From JANQGH01 sp039177555 (GTDB lineage: Bacteria > Pseudomonadota > Alphaproteobacteria > DSM-16000 > Inquilinaceae), in the NCBI GenBank assembly GCA_039177555.1, contig JBCDFV010000002.1:147897-211896 (forward strand): a DNA stretch of 64,000 bases, in the 5' to 3' direction. The translations under genes were made by a program, and so were the position numbers. Within the stretch, counting starts at the first letter, position 1. Every line of letters begins with the position of its first letter. Below the pieces are notes generated by a model. The model was not told the origin of the DNA, did no database searches, and was given only the letters and a program-made list of their open reading frames with translations. Positions 24,941 through 33,390 of the stretch are shown here, piece after piece.

Positions 24941-26278
24941 ATGCTCAGCGTTCTTTCCAACCGCACCTACCGTCATCTGTTCGCCTCACAGGTCATCGCC
25001 CTTGTCGGTACCGGGCTGGCCACCGTGGCGCTGGGGCTGCTGGCCTGGGACCTTGCCGGCGGCGATGCCGGTCAGGTTCTCGGCACGGCGCTGGCGATCA
25101 AGATGTTGGCCTATGTCACACTGTCGCCGGTGGCGCAGGCGTTCGCCGACCGGGTGCCGCGGCGCACCCTGCTGATCGGTCTGAACCTGATCCGGGCCGG
25201 CGTCGCCTTGGCGCTGCCTTTCGTGACCGAGGTTTGGCAGATCTATCTGCTGATCTTCCTGCTTCAGGCGGCATCGGCGGGCTTCACGCCGGCCTTTCAG
25301 GCGACCATTCCCGACGTGCTGCCCGACGAAGAGGACTACACAAAGGCGCTGTCGCTGTCGCGGCTGGCCTACGACCTGGAAAGCCTGCTGTCGCCGATGC
25401 TGGCCGCCGCGCTTCTGACGGTGGTGAGCTTTCCGGTCCTGTTCGGCGGCACGGTGATCGGTTTTGTCGGCTCGGCGGCCCTGGTGCTGTCGGTGACGCT
25501 GCCCTGGCCGAAGCCGACCGAAGAGCGCGGTGTCTGGAAACGGATTACCCGCGGCAGCCGGATCTATCTGGCGACGCCGCGGCTGCGGGCGCTGCTGGCG
25601 CTGTCCTTCTCCGTCGCGGCCGCCGGTGCGATGGTGATCGTCAACACCGTGGTCCTGGTGCGCCAGGATCTTGGCCTCACCGACGAGGCGCTGGCGCTGG
25701 CGCTTGCCGCCTTCGGCGGCGGCTCGATGGTTGCGGCGCTTGGCCTGCCGCGCCTGCTGGAAGTTCAGAGCGACCGGCGCGTCATGCTGGCCGGCACTGC
25801 GGTCATGACCGTGGCGCTTGGCCTTCTGGGCGCCGCAAGCGCGCTCTGGGGTGTCCGGTGGGGCTGGCTGTTGATCGCCTGGTTCCTGGTCGGCCTGGGC
25901 TATTCGGCGACGATCACACCATCCGGGCGGCTGCTGCGCCGCTCAGGCCATGCCGAGGACCGCCCGGCGCTGTTCGCGGCGCAGTTCGCCTTATCCCACG
26001 CCTGCTTTCTGATCACCTATCCGCTGGCGGGCTGGCTGCAGGCCGCCTATGGCAGCGTGATCGCGATGCTGACGCTCGCCGCCCTAAGTCTGATCGGATT
26101 GGGGGCCGGCCTCGTGCTCTGGCCCCGTCCGGACCCCGTGGAGATCGCGCACACCCACGACGATCTTCCGGCCGGCCATCCGCACATCGCCGCGGGCCCC
26201 CGTCACAGCCACGCCTATGTGATCGACGATCTGCACCCGCGCTGGCCGTCGGACAGGGAGATTGCGCGCGGCGTCTAG
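24941..26278 (+). CDS. MFS metal exporter with His-rich tail (NreB/NrsD-like)
   Basis: A 445-residue major facilitator protein with about twelve membrane segments. Typical loops are ADRVPRRTLLIGLN after the second helix and a large central loop at about residue 200. The last 45 residues are cytoplasmic and rich in His/Asp (AHTHDDLPAGHPHI and RHSHAYVIDD), as in the nickel exporters NreB and NrsD. It is co-transcribed with an H-C-H-C nickel/cobalt sensor, the same pairing as InrS with NrsD in cyanobacteria. Substrate is inferred. Confidence 0.85.
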   Translation: MLSVLSNRTYRHLFASQVIALVGTGLATVALGLLAWDLAGGDAGQVLGTALAIKMLAYVTLSPVAQAFADRVPRRTLLIGLNLIRAGVALALPFVTEVWQIYLLIFLLQAASAGFTPAFQATIPDVLPDEEDYTKALSLSRLAYDLESLLSPMLAAALLTVVSFPVLFGGTVIGFVGSAALVLSVTLPWPKPTEERGVWKRITRGSRIYLATPRLRALLALSFSVAAAGAMVIVNTVVLVRQDLGLTDEALALALAAFGGGSMVAALGLPRLLEVQSDRRVMLAGTAVMTVALGLLGAASALWGVRWGWLLIAWFLVGLGYSATITPSGRLLRRSGHAEDRPALFAAQFALSHACFLITYPLAGWLQAAYGSVIAMLTLAALSLIGLGAGLVLWPRPDPVEIAHTHDDLPAGHPHIAAGPRHSHAYVIDDLHPRWPSDREIARGV

Positions 26279-26362
26279 GCCGGATGCGACCGACGAGATC
26301 CACCATGGGCCATTATCATCGGTCCTTGGTGTTACCGCCCGTTGTATCCAACGTCGGGGCTG

Positions 26363-26992
26363 TCAGTCGCGCAACAGGATGTACACGCCGGCCCCGAACA
26401 GGACACCGCCGGACACGGCCTTCAATTCCCGCTCATAGGTGAAACCGCGGGCCAGACGCATCGCTCTTCCGGCCCCATAGGCGTAGGCGACCTTCACACC
26501 GCCGACCGTAGCGATCGTGATGCCGGAGACGATGAGCACATCCCATGTCGACAGCTCCGCCAGATTGACGAAGGCGGGCAGCAGGCTGGCATAAAAGAAG
26601 ATCGCCTTGATGTCGCCGAGGGTGAGCAGGAGACCGGAAGCGAAACTGACAGGCAGACCTTTCAGCCTCTGGAACGAAACCGCCGGTCGACCGGTGTTGG
26701 CGCCCCGCCGGTAGCTCCTGATCAGTCCGATGCCGAACCATATCAGATACCCAGCGGCCAGGTATTTGACGATGACGAAGAAGGCGCCCATCTGCTGGGC
26801 CAGGGTCGTCATGCCAAGGATCGCGATCGCCATCAGCAGCAGGTCGCCCGCGACCACGCCGGCTGCGCTTGCCACACCGTTGCGCAGGCCGAAGGCCGTG
26901 GACTGCGTCACGACCAGCAGGACACTCGAACTCGGTATCGCCGCCAGGAAACCCATGATCAAAAACAGTGCGAGCGCGTCGGCCAAGGTCAT
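26363..26992 (-). CDS. LysE-family amino-acid exporter
   Basis: A 209-residue LysE/RhtB exporter with about six membrane segments. The first helix carries GFLAAIPSSSVLLVVTQS, corresponding to the family's PGP loop but with PSS instead; the start of the third reads GAFFVIVKYLAAGYLIWFGI. It stands alone between the metal cluster and the TetR/ABC operon. Substrates of such proteins range over homoserine, lysine, threonine and others, so none is proposed. Confidence 0.85.
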   Translation of the reverse strand: MTLADALALFLIMGFLAAIPSSSVLLVVTQSTAFGLRNGVASAAGVVAGDLLLMAIAILGMTTLAQQMGAFFVIVKYLAAGYLIWFGIGLIRSYRRGANTGRPAVSFQRLKGLPVSFASGLLLTLGDIKAIFFYASLLPAFVNLAELSTWDVLIVSGITIATVGGVKVAYAYGAGRAMRLARGFTYERELKAVSGGVLFGAGVYILLRD

Positions 26993-27236
26993 CGATAACT
27001 CCTAAGACAATTCGCCGGTTCGGCCGGAAATCGTGCCGAAACAAGGCTTGAGAAATGCCAAGTCACAGCCCTCGTCCGCATGGTCGGCCAGGCGTTCAGA
27101 ATGGTCACGTAAAACTTTCAGAATGCGACAGTGTGCGGCCGCTTCTCACCGTGCCGCAGGTCGTCGCCATCGGGTCGGAGCTGAACAGACCGGCGCAACG
27201 GGATGGCCGGCGGTTCCATGGGCCCATGCGCGATGC

Positions 27237-27830
27237 CTAGTCCCGGGTATCGGTCGGCTTCAGACCGTGCCAGATCAGCCTGATCGTTTCGCGCCGGCGG
27301 TTCGCGTCGGGCGGCGTCTTGAGCAGGGCGGCCGACACGGCCTCTCCGTGCGCGAGCGAAATCAGAAGCCGGGCCATGGCGCCTCCGTCGCCTTTGCGGA
27401 GGCAGCCCTTTTCGACCAGGTCGCCAAGCCGTGTGCTAAGGGCACCAACCAAGCCGGACTCCATCATCGGCCCATGTGCGTCGGCCAGGTGATCCGAGGG
27501 GAACGCCGTGTGGGTCGCCAGTTGAACGAACAGCGGCGCCACGGTTTCGAAATACCGGTACAGGCGCTCGGCGACATCGGCGAGATAGGCTTCCGTTTCC
27601 TCGGCCTCTCGCGGCGGGTCGCCGAGCAGGCTGTCAAGGTCCGGCGGCGGCGGCGCCATGGCGGCGAAGAAGAGATCGTCCTTGGAGCCGAAGCGCTGAT
27701 AGAGCACGGCCTGCGAGATGCCGGCCGCCTCGGCGATCTCGCGCGTCGTGGCGAGCTGGCCACGATCGAGAAACGCCAGGCGGGCCGCTTTAAGAATATC
27801 CTCGTCTTCGACGGTGCGTACTCGTCCCAT
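27237..27830 (-). CDS. TetR-family repressor of the ABC export operon
   Basis: A 197-residue TetR protein. The helix-turn-helix is at about residues 28-50 (TTREIAEAAGISQAVLYQRFGSK within overlapping parts), followed by an all-alpha ligand domain. It is the last gene of the ATPase-permease-TetR operon, starting 18 bases after the permease stop. The perfect palindrome in front of the ATPase gene is the natural candidate for its operator, giving an autoregulated, inducible export system. Confidence 0.9.
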   Translation of the reverse strand: MGRVRTVEDEDILKAARLAFLDRGQLATTREIAEAAGISQAVLYQRFGSKDDLFFAAMAPPPPDLDSLLGDPPREAEETEAYLADVAERLYRYFETVAPLFVQLATHTAFPSDHLADAHGPMMESGLVGALSTRLGDLVEKGCLRKGDGGAMARLLISLAHGEAVSAALLKTPPDANRRRETIRLIWHGLKPTDTRD

Positions 27831-27848
27831 TGGCGTTACCCGCAGGCC

Positions 27849-30212
27849 TCATTCATAGGCGATGGCGTCACAAACCGGCGTCCTCATCGCGCGCCGCGCC
27901 GGGCCGATACAGGCGATCAGTGTCAGCACCGCGACCAGCACGGTCCAGGCCAGAACGCCTGTCGGCGAAAACACCAGCGGCAAGGTCAAATGAAGACCGT
28001 GATTCCCGACAATATAAGCGACGGCCATCGATAAGGGGACGGAAAGGACGCCGGCGAGGACAACGCTGGCGAGCGCGATGGCGTAGCCTTCGGTGAGGAT
28101 AAGCCTGCGCACGGCCGCCGGGCGCGCGCCCACGGCGCGGATGACGCCGATCTCCCGCGTCCGTTCAAGGACGTTCAAACCCATCGACGCGGCAAGGCCC
28201 AATCCGCCGACGATGACGGCGGCGAGCGCGGCCGTCGACAAGAGCGCCAGCAGGATCGCGAAGTGGTCGACCATGGCCTGCCGCAAGGCGGGGCGCGTGA
28301 ACAGGAGTGACGGGATGGAGCCCGCGTCCACGATCACCTGCTCGATCTGGCTGGCAAGGCGGCCTTCAGCGCCGGGATCGGTGACGATCCGGATGACGCC
28401 AGCGAGGCCGTCGGCGCCCGCCAGTTCGGCGAAGGTGGGCGGGTTTGTGTAAAGCGACGGCTCGGCGACCTCTTCGATGACGCCGACGATGCGCCCACGC
28501 ACCGAACGCGGGCCGAGCGCGAGCTGGACGTCGGCCCCGATGACCAGTGCCGGTTCTATGGCCTGAAGGTTGCGGTTGACGACCAGGTCTCCGATTTGCC
28601 CCGCCTCGGGCCATCGTCCTTCGATGATCGGCACATCCAGCAATGCGGTGTCCGACGGTGGCGCCAAAAGACCGTATCGCCCCCGACTTCGGTCAGCGCT
28701 CTGTTGCGTGTTCAGCGCAACCAACGCGCCGCCCCAGGCCTCCGCATGGGAGACACCCGGCAGGCCGCTGATGTCGGCGAGGATGGCTGCGGCGTCGACG
28801 GGCCTTAGAAGCCGGACGTCGATGTCATCGCCCCGACGGTCCAGCGACCGGTCGACGGCTGCGATCAGGCTGACATAGACGTTCGAGGCTGTCATGAGGG
28901 CCGCACCGCCAAGCGCCAGGGCGAGCAGCGTCAGCCAAAGCCGCGCGGGGCGGCGAAAGCTGTTACGCACGGCCAGCACGGTGGGCCGCCCCAGGCCTTT
29001 GAGTAAGCCAAACCAGCGCCTGCGTCTCCTGGGGGGCGTGATGCCGGGGTCTTGCAAGGCTTTCTGAACGGGCATGCGCGCGGCGCGGGCGATCGGGATC
29101 GCGGCAGCGACAAACGGCACGGCCAGACCGATGCCGACGATCGCCAGCACGGTCGCGGTTCCCACCGCATAGCTGGCGACATCGAGATTGAGCTGCTGTG
29201 CGGCATAGTTCGAAAAAGACCGGGCGCCGAGCAAACCGGCGCCGAGACCGATGGCGATGGCCGGTACGGCCAGAACGGCGATCATGGCGAGGTAAATCGC
29301 GGCGATGCCCCACGACCGCGCGCCGATCGTCTTCATGACGCCGACCTGGCGCGCCTGCCGGTCCAGGAACGCGGCAATAACGCTGGCGGCCAGCGCGCCG
29401 CTCAGCACCAGCGCCAGCGCGCTAAACACGCTCAAGAGCAGCAGCATCGTCGTCATGTGATCGGTATGCGGATGACGTCGCGGCGGCACCTCGACGCGCA
29501 GGACGTCGTATCCGGCCTCGGCGAGCCAGTCCGCCGTGTCATCGGCGACGCGGCCGGCAATTGAGCGATTGCCGTCAACGGTTATGCGCAGTTCGTCCAG
29601 ATGACCGCCGAGGCCGAGGTCGGCCAGGGTTTCGCGGCTGGCATAGGCGTAAGCCGCGTTGTCCTGCCAACCGGGCGCAAGGGCGGGATCGTGCACGACG
29701 CCCCGGATCGGCAGGGACGCGGACTTGCCGCCAGGGACCCGCACGGCTATGGTATCGCCGACACTGGCGTTCGGGCCGGCCCCCAGCACCGGAAGCCCGG
29801 ATCGCTCGACGAGGATCGCGCCGCGCTCCGGGGGCCATTGGCCTTCCAGCGCCTCGAACGCCGAGACGCGCAGATCGGAAAAGTCCCGCACGCCGAACAG
29901 GAGCAATGTGCGCCAGTCCCCCGGCGCCACTTCGACCCGTGCGCGCACCAGCCGCCGTGCATCAGCGTCCACGACGCCCGGCAGCGCCCGCACGCCTTCG
30001 AGAACCTGGCTGTCCACATCCTCAAGCCAGAACACCGCTGCGGGCGGCTCGGCCGTGGCGAAGCTGGCGGGAATCTCGCGCAGCAGAACAGACCGCGCGC
30101 CGAGCGCAACGGTGAGCGCCGCCGCGCCGAGCGCGATGGCGAGGAAGACGAGGAACGCGCGCCCCGGCTGCTCTGGCAGATCGCCGACGACCTTCTTAAT
30201 ACGCGGTCTCAT
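27849..30212 (-). CDS. FtsX-family ABC transporter permease
   Basis: A 787-residue permease with two FtsX repeats. One helix near the N-terminus (FLVFLAIALGAAALTVALG) is followed by a large outer domain to about residue 250, then helices with RQARQVGVMKTIGA. A second outer domain follows, then helices with RTREIGVIRAVGA near the C-terminus. The two IGVIRAVGA-like cytoplasmic motifs are the coupling helices of MacB/LolC-type transporters. It overlaps the ATPase gene by 4 bases. Such systems export lipids, lipoproteins or drugs, or transmit force. Confidence 0.9.
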   Translation of the reverse strand: MRPRIKKVVGDLPEQPGRAFLVFLAIALGAAALTVALGARSVLLREIPASFATAEPPAAVFWLEDVDSQVLEGVRALPGVVDADARRLVRARVEVAPGDWRTLLLFGVRDFSDLRVSAFEALEGQWPPERGAILVERSGLPVLGAGPNASVGDTIAVRVPGGKSASLPIRGVVHDPALAPGWQDNAAYAYASRETLADLGLGGHLDELRITVDGNRSIAGRVADDTADWLAEAGYDVLRVEVPPRRHPHTDHMTTMLLLLSVFSALALVLSGALAASVIAAFLDRQARQVGVMKTIGARSWGIAAIYLAMIAVLAVPAIAIGLGAGLLGARSFSNYAAQQLNLDVASYAVGTATVLAIVGIGLAVPFVAAAIPIARAARMPVQKALQDPGITPPRRRRRWFGLLKGLGRPTVLAVRNSFRRPARLWLTLLALALGGAALMTASNVYVSLIAAVDRSLDRRGDDIDVRLLRPVDAAAILADISGLPGVSHAEAWGGALVALNTQQSADRSRGRYGLLAPPSDTALLDVPIIEGRWPEAGQIGDLVVNRNLQAIEPALVIGADVQLALGPRSVRGRIVGVIEEVAEPSLYTNPPTFAELAGADGLAGVIRIVTDPGAEGRLASQIEQVIVDAGSIPSLLFTRPALRQAMVDHFAILLALLSTAALAAVIVGGLGLAASMGLNVLERTREIGVIRAVGARPAAVRRLILTEGYAIALASVVLAGVLSVPLSMAVAYIVGNHGLHLTLPLVFSPTGVLAWTVLVAVLTLIACIGPARRAMRTPVCDAIAYE

Positions 30213-30916
30213 TGCGCCGCCGCTTTTAAGGTGTCTTCGACAATCATGCCGTCGGACAGGCGGATCAGGCGGTCGGCGCGTGCCGCGACGTCGTTATCGT
30301 GGGTGACGACGATGACGGCGCGTCCGTCGTCGGCCAGCGCGGTCAGGAGGCCCATGACCGTGGCGGCGGAGTCCGTGTCCAGATTGCCCGTTGGTTCGTC
30401 CGCGACGAGAAGCTTCGGATCGTTGGCGATGGCGCGCGCGATGGCCGCGCGTTGCTGCTGGCCGCCGGAGAGCGTGCCGGGCAGCTTGTCGGCCTGGTCG
30501 GCGATGCCAACGCGATCGAGCAAGGCGAGCGCGCGGCTGCGGCGGTCCCGCGCCGCGACAGCCCCGACGAAATCCATGGCGAGCAGGATGTTCTCCAGGA
30601 TGGTCAAGGTGGGCAACAGTTGAAAGAACTGGAAGACGACGCCGACCTGCGCGCCGCGCCACTTCGCCAGCCGGTCTTCACTGAGCCCGCTTAGTGAAAC
30701 GCCCGACACGTCCACCGAACCGGCACTGGGATGATCGAGACCGGCGATCAGGTGAAGCAATGTGGATTTGCCGCTGCCCGAGCGGCCGACGATCGCGGTC
30801 ATGCTGCTTGCCGGGATCGCGCAGGTCACCCTCTTCAGGGCGTCGAACGACGGACCGTCAGGCCGCTGATAGCGCTTTGAAACGTCTCGAAGTTCGATCA
30901 ACGCGGGATCGGACAC
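30209..30916 (-). CDS. ABC exporter ATPase (MacB/LolD type)
   Basis: A 235-residue ATPase. Walker A is GRSGSGKSTLLHLIAGLD, the signature is LSGGQQQRAAIARAIA, Walker B is LLVADEPTGNLD and the switch is VVTHD. The frame is open for 59 more residues upstream, but the GTG at 30916 follows GGAGG with a 6-base gap and begins SDPALIELRDVSKRYQ, where homology starts, so GTG is chosen. The upstream extension would run through the palindromic operator. Confidence 0.9.
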   Translation of the reverse strand: MSDPALIELRDVSKRYQRPDGPSFDALKRVTCAIPASSMTAIVGRSGSGKSTLLHLIAGLDHPSAGSVDVSGVSLSGLSEDRLAKWRGAQVGVVFQFFQLLPTLTILENILLAMDFVGAVAARDRRSRALALLDRVGIADQADKLPGTLSGGQQQRAAIARAIANDPKLLVADEPTGNLDTDSAATVMGLLTALADDGRAVIVVTHDNDVAARADRLIRLSDGMIVEDTLKAAAQ

Positions 30917-30940
30917 ATTTGGCCTCCATGGCTTCCAGTT

Positions 30941-30968
30941 TAATATAAGCGGCTGATCGCTTATATTA
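30941..30968. promoter_or_regulatory. Perfect 28-bp palindrome, probable TetR operator
   Basis: Arms TAATATAAGCG and CGCTTATATTA are perfect inverted repeats of 11 bases around a 6-base centre, 25 bases ahead of the GTG start of the ATPase gene. The size and position fit a TetR-family operator overlapping the promoter, with the operon's own TetR gene as likely binder. No hairpin-plus-U-tract makes it a terminator. Confidence 0.75.
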
Positions 30969-31368
30969 GCTAACGGAAACCGGTAGGCGAACGCAACCGC
31001 CTTTCTCGCGGCGGTGCGGCTTCGGGCGTTAAGGGTTTGGAGCCAGAGCAGTGAGTTCCCGATTGTCGACTGCCACGAGTAATTGACACGCAACTGGCCC
31101 GAACACCAAAAACCGTTATGATATCAGGTCGCGGATACAATCGCTTTCGTCCTATCTGCTGAAGGCCTCGTCGCCACGTTCGGGTCATGTTGCGGCGTAA
31201 CTGGATGTGCCCGATTGATGGTGGAGGAGACGAGGTCAAAGCGAACGAGCGTCTGCCCAAGCAAACTCGGCGTGCCAACCAGGCCGGGGTGTTGGGCTGA
31301 TCGGAAGCTGTTCCCACGGCGTCAAGCAAAACCGCGTTTAAGCCGGTAACCAATAAGGGAGGTATTCG

Positions 31369-31632
31369 ATGAGTATTTCATTGGCCATTGCCCGCGCGTG
31401 GACCGACGGCGCCTACAAGGCCAGACTTGTGAGCGATCCCCGTACCGCCCTGTCAGAAGCCGGTGTCGAGGTTCCTGCTGGCGTGACCGTCAAGGTGGTC
31501 GAGAACACCGCGGACATGCAGCACCTGGTGCTGCCGTTGGCACCAAGTAATGCCAGTGAGTTAGCCACCGAGGAGCTGGAGAAGGTCGCGGGCGGCATAA
31601 CACCCCAGGAAATGGACCGCCAGGGTCTGTGA
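31369..31632 (+). CDS. NHLP-type peptide precursor 1
   Basis: An 87-residue precursor with a nitrile-hydratase-like leader peptide. The leader occupies residues 1-76 and contains the family pattern WTDGAYKARLVSDPRTAL, then GVEVPAGVTVKVVENTADM and HLVLPLAP, ending in VAGG (75-76 Gly-Gly) where a C39 peptidase would cut. The remaining core is the 11-residue ITPQEMDRQGL. The ribosome site AAGGGAGG is 6 bases from the ATG. It is followed by a second precursor and by an NHLM export system. No Cys and only one Thr are in the core, so thiazole or lanthionine chemistry is unlikely. Confidence 0.85.
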   Translation: MSISLAIARAWTDGAYKARLVSDPRTALSEAGVEVPAGVTVKVVENTADMQHLVLPLAPSNASELATEELEKVAGGITPQEMDRQGL

Positions 31633-31730
31633 GACAGGGGGAGTTTGAGACGAATCCTTGGTAGTTGACTGACCTGTCCGCATGCAGCCGGCCTCATCGG
31701 ACCTGCAGCCGCCGAAAACGAGATCACACC

Positions 31731-31991
31731 ATGACTGCAAGAGCCATCGCCCGCGCCTGGACCGACGCGGACTACAAAGCCAGGCTGATCAATGATCCCC
31801 GTGCCGCCCTCGCTGAGGCCGGTGTCGAGGTTCCCGCCGGGATCACCGTCAAGGTGATCGAGAACACCGCCGACACGCAGCACCTGGTGTTGCCGGTGGC
31901 CCCGCCCGAGGCCGGTGAGGTCTCGGTGGACGAGTTGGAGAAGGTCGCCGGGGGATTTCTGTACGATCGTGTTCCGGGGCATCCTGGATAG
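31731..31991 (+). CDS. NHLP-type peptide precursor 2
   Basis: An 86-residue paralogue of the preceding precursor. Residues 1-75 are closely similar (WTDADYKARLINDPRAAL, GVEVPAGITVKVIENTADT, HLVLPVAP) and end in VAGG; the core FLYDRVPGHPG is also 11 residues but unrelated in sequence to that of precursor 1. A start 66 bases upstream is possible but outside the homology. Leaders conserved with cores diverged suggests duplication followed by change in the released peptide. The core is proline- and glycine-rich with no Ser, Thr or Cys. Confidence 0.85.
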   Translation: MTARAIARAWTDADYKARLINDPRAALAEAGVEVPAGITVKVIENTADTQHLVLPVAPPEAGEVSVDELEKVAGGFLYDRVPGHPG

Positions 31992-32256
31992 CGATAGCTC
32001 GGCCGAAAGACGCAAGAAGACTTGCGTCGGTCGGTCGTCGCAGGTTTTTGCGTTCGAAAGCACGAATCCGCGGACCGCACGTCTCAGCATCGATCGACGC
32101 AGCCAGGGTCGATGAGGATGGCTTGGTGCCATCGCCTTCAAGCCGGCAAGGTGAGGGCGGCCTGATGGCTCTTCATATGGATTCCCGACAACAGAAGAGC
32201 CTGTGTTTCCTTGGTAACGATCCAACGCCATCGCAATTCAGCATGGACTTGAGGGC

Positions 32257-33390
32257 ATGGAAGGACCGGTCACCAGCGCGCGGCGCCGGCGATCGCAGGA
32301 GGCGCTCGACACTAGAGTCTCGCTGATCCCAAGGGCGCACAAGCTGGTGATCGGCGTCGTTGCGCTCTTGCTTCTGGTTGTGATTGCCTGGGGTTGGCTG
32401 GGTTCTGTGCCGACGACCGTGCGGGGTGACGGCATCCTGATGCCGGCCGACGATCGTTTGCACATCGTATCCGCCGCCGAAACAGGCACCATCGACAGCA
32501 TAGCGGTCCAGGTCGGGGACACGGTCGCGGCCGACCAGATCCTTGCCACTCTAAGTCTGCCTGAGTTGGAGGCTGACCTGCGCTCAGCCCGACAAGCACT
32601 TCAAGACGCCACGGAAAGTCAGTCGCGTCGCGCGAGCCAGCTCGGCGCCGATCTCGCCGATCTGGAGCGCGTGACGGAACGCCGGTTGGATCTGATCGAG
32701 GCAACCACAGGCGATGATACGGACAACCAGGATCTGGCGCTGCGACTTGAGGCGTCGCGCGTCCAAATGCAGCTTGATGATTTCAGGCTCCGGCTCAATG
32801 ACCAGCTTGAGGACGATCGGAGACGTGTTGCGGCGTTGACCGCCGCGTTGGCCGAACTGGAAGCTCGCCACGCCGCCGCGGCAGCGGTTAGAAGCCCGAT
32901 GGCGGGCATCGTTTACCAAGTACCCGTCAGCCTCGGCGAAGTCGTTCGAGCGGGTGATCGGGTCGTGATTGTCCATCGTCCGGTTTCACATTTGGAGGTG
33001 CTGGCATTCCTGGAACCGGATCACGCCCGCCTGGTTGCCGAAGGCATGCCGGCCCATGTGGCGCCCTCCACCATCGCACAAGAGGAGTATGGCAGCCTGC
33101 GCGGTGAGATTACCTACGTCGCCCCGCACCCATTGTCGCAGCAGTCTATCAATGCCTGGCTTCACAACCCCGAACTGGCGGAGCAACTAACCCGGGCCGG
33201 CGGCCCGTATCTCGCCAGGATAGCGCTTGTGGCGGACCCCGATACGCCAAGTGGCCTTCAATGGTGGTCAGGCACGGGCCCGCCATTCGCGATCTCGGTC
33301 GGCACCCTCGCCACCGTCGATGTTGTCGTCGCCGAACAGCGACCACTGGCCTTGGTGCTGCCGATGATGCGGACACTGATTGGTCAGTGA
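32257..33390 (+). CDS. NHLM-type secretion adaptor (HlyD family)
   Basis: A 377-residue membrane-fusion protein. One N-terminal membrane helix at about residues 30-50 (LVIGVVALLLLVVIAWGWLG) precedes a biotinyl-lipoyl-like hairpin (VSAAETGTIDSIAVQVGD), a coiled coil at about 105-205 rich in Asp, Arg and Leu, and a beta-barrel with SPMAGIVYQVPVSLGEVVRAGD. It would link the two inner-membrane ABC proteins to an outer-membrane channel. Its stop overlaps the GTG of the next gene by 4 bases (GTGA). It is the first of the three transporter genes. Confidence 0.88.
   Translation: MEGPVTSARRRRSQEALDTRVSLIPRAHKLVIGVVALLLLVVIAWGWLGSVPTTVRGDGILMPADDRLHIVSAAETGTIDSIAVQVGDTVAADQILATLSLPELEADLRSARQALQDATESQSRRASQLGADLADLERVTERRLDLIEATTGDDTDNQDLALRLEASRVQMQLDDFRLRLNDQLEDDRRRVAALTAALAELEARHAAAAAVRSPMAGIVYQVPVSLGEVVRAGDRVVIVHRPVSHLEVLAFLEPDHARLVAEGMPAHVAPSTIAQEEYGSLRGEITYVAPHPLSQQSINAWLHNPELAEQLTRAGGPYLARIALVADPDTPSGLQWWSGTGPPFAISVGTLATVDVVVAEQRPLALVLPMMRTLIGQ

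Noticed and set aside
31083..31122. A sigma70 promoter (TTGACA ... TATGAT) ahead of the first peptide precursor
   Set aside because: The boxes are 28 bases apart, far from the usual 17, so the match is probably chance.
33261..33386. A longer N-terminus for the C39-peptidase transporter
   Set aside because: These codons overlap the adaptor gene in another frame; GTG 33387 with a 4-base overlap gives the normal family start just before the catalytic Cys.
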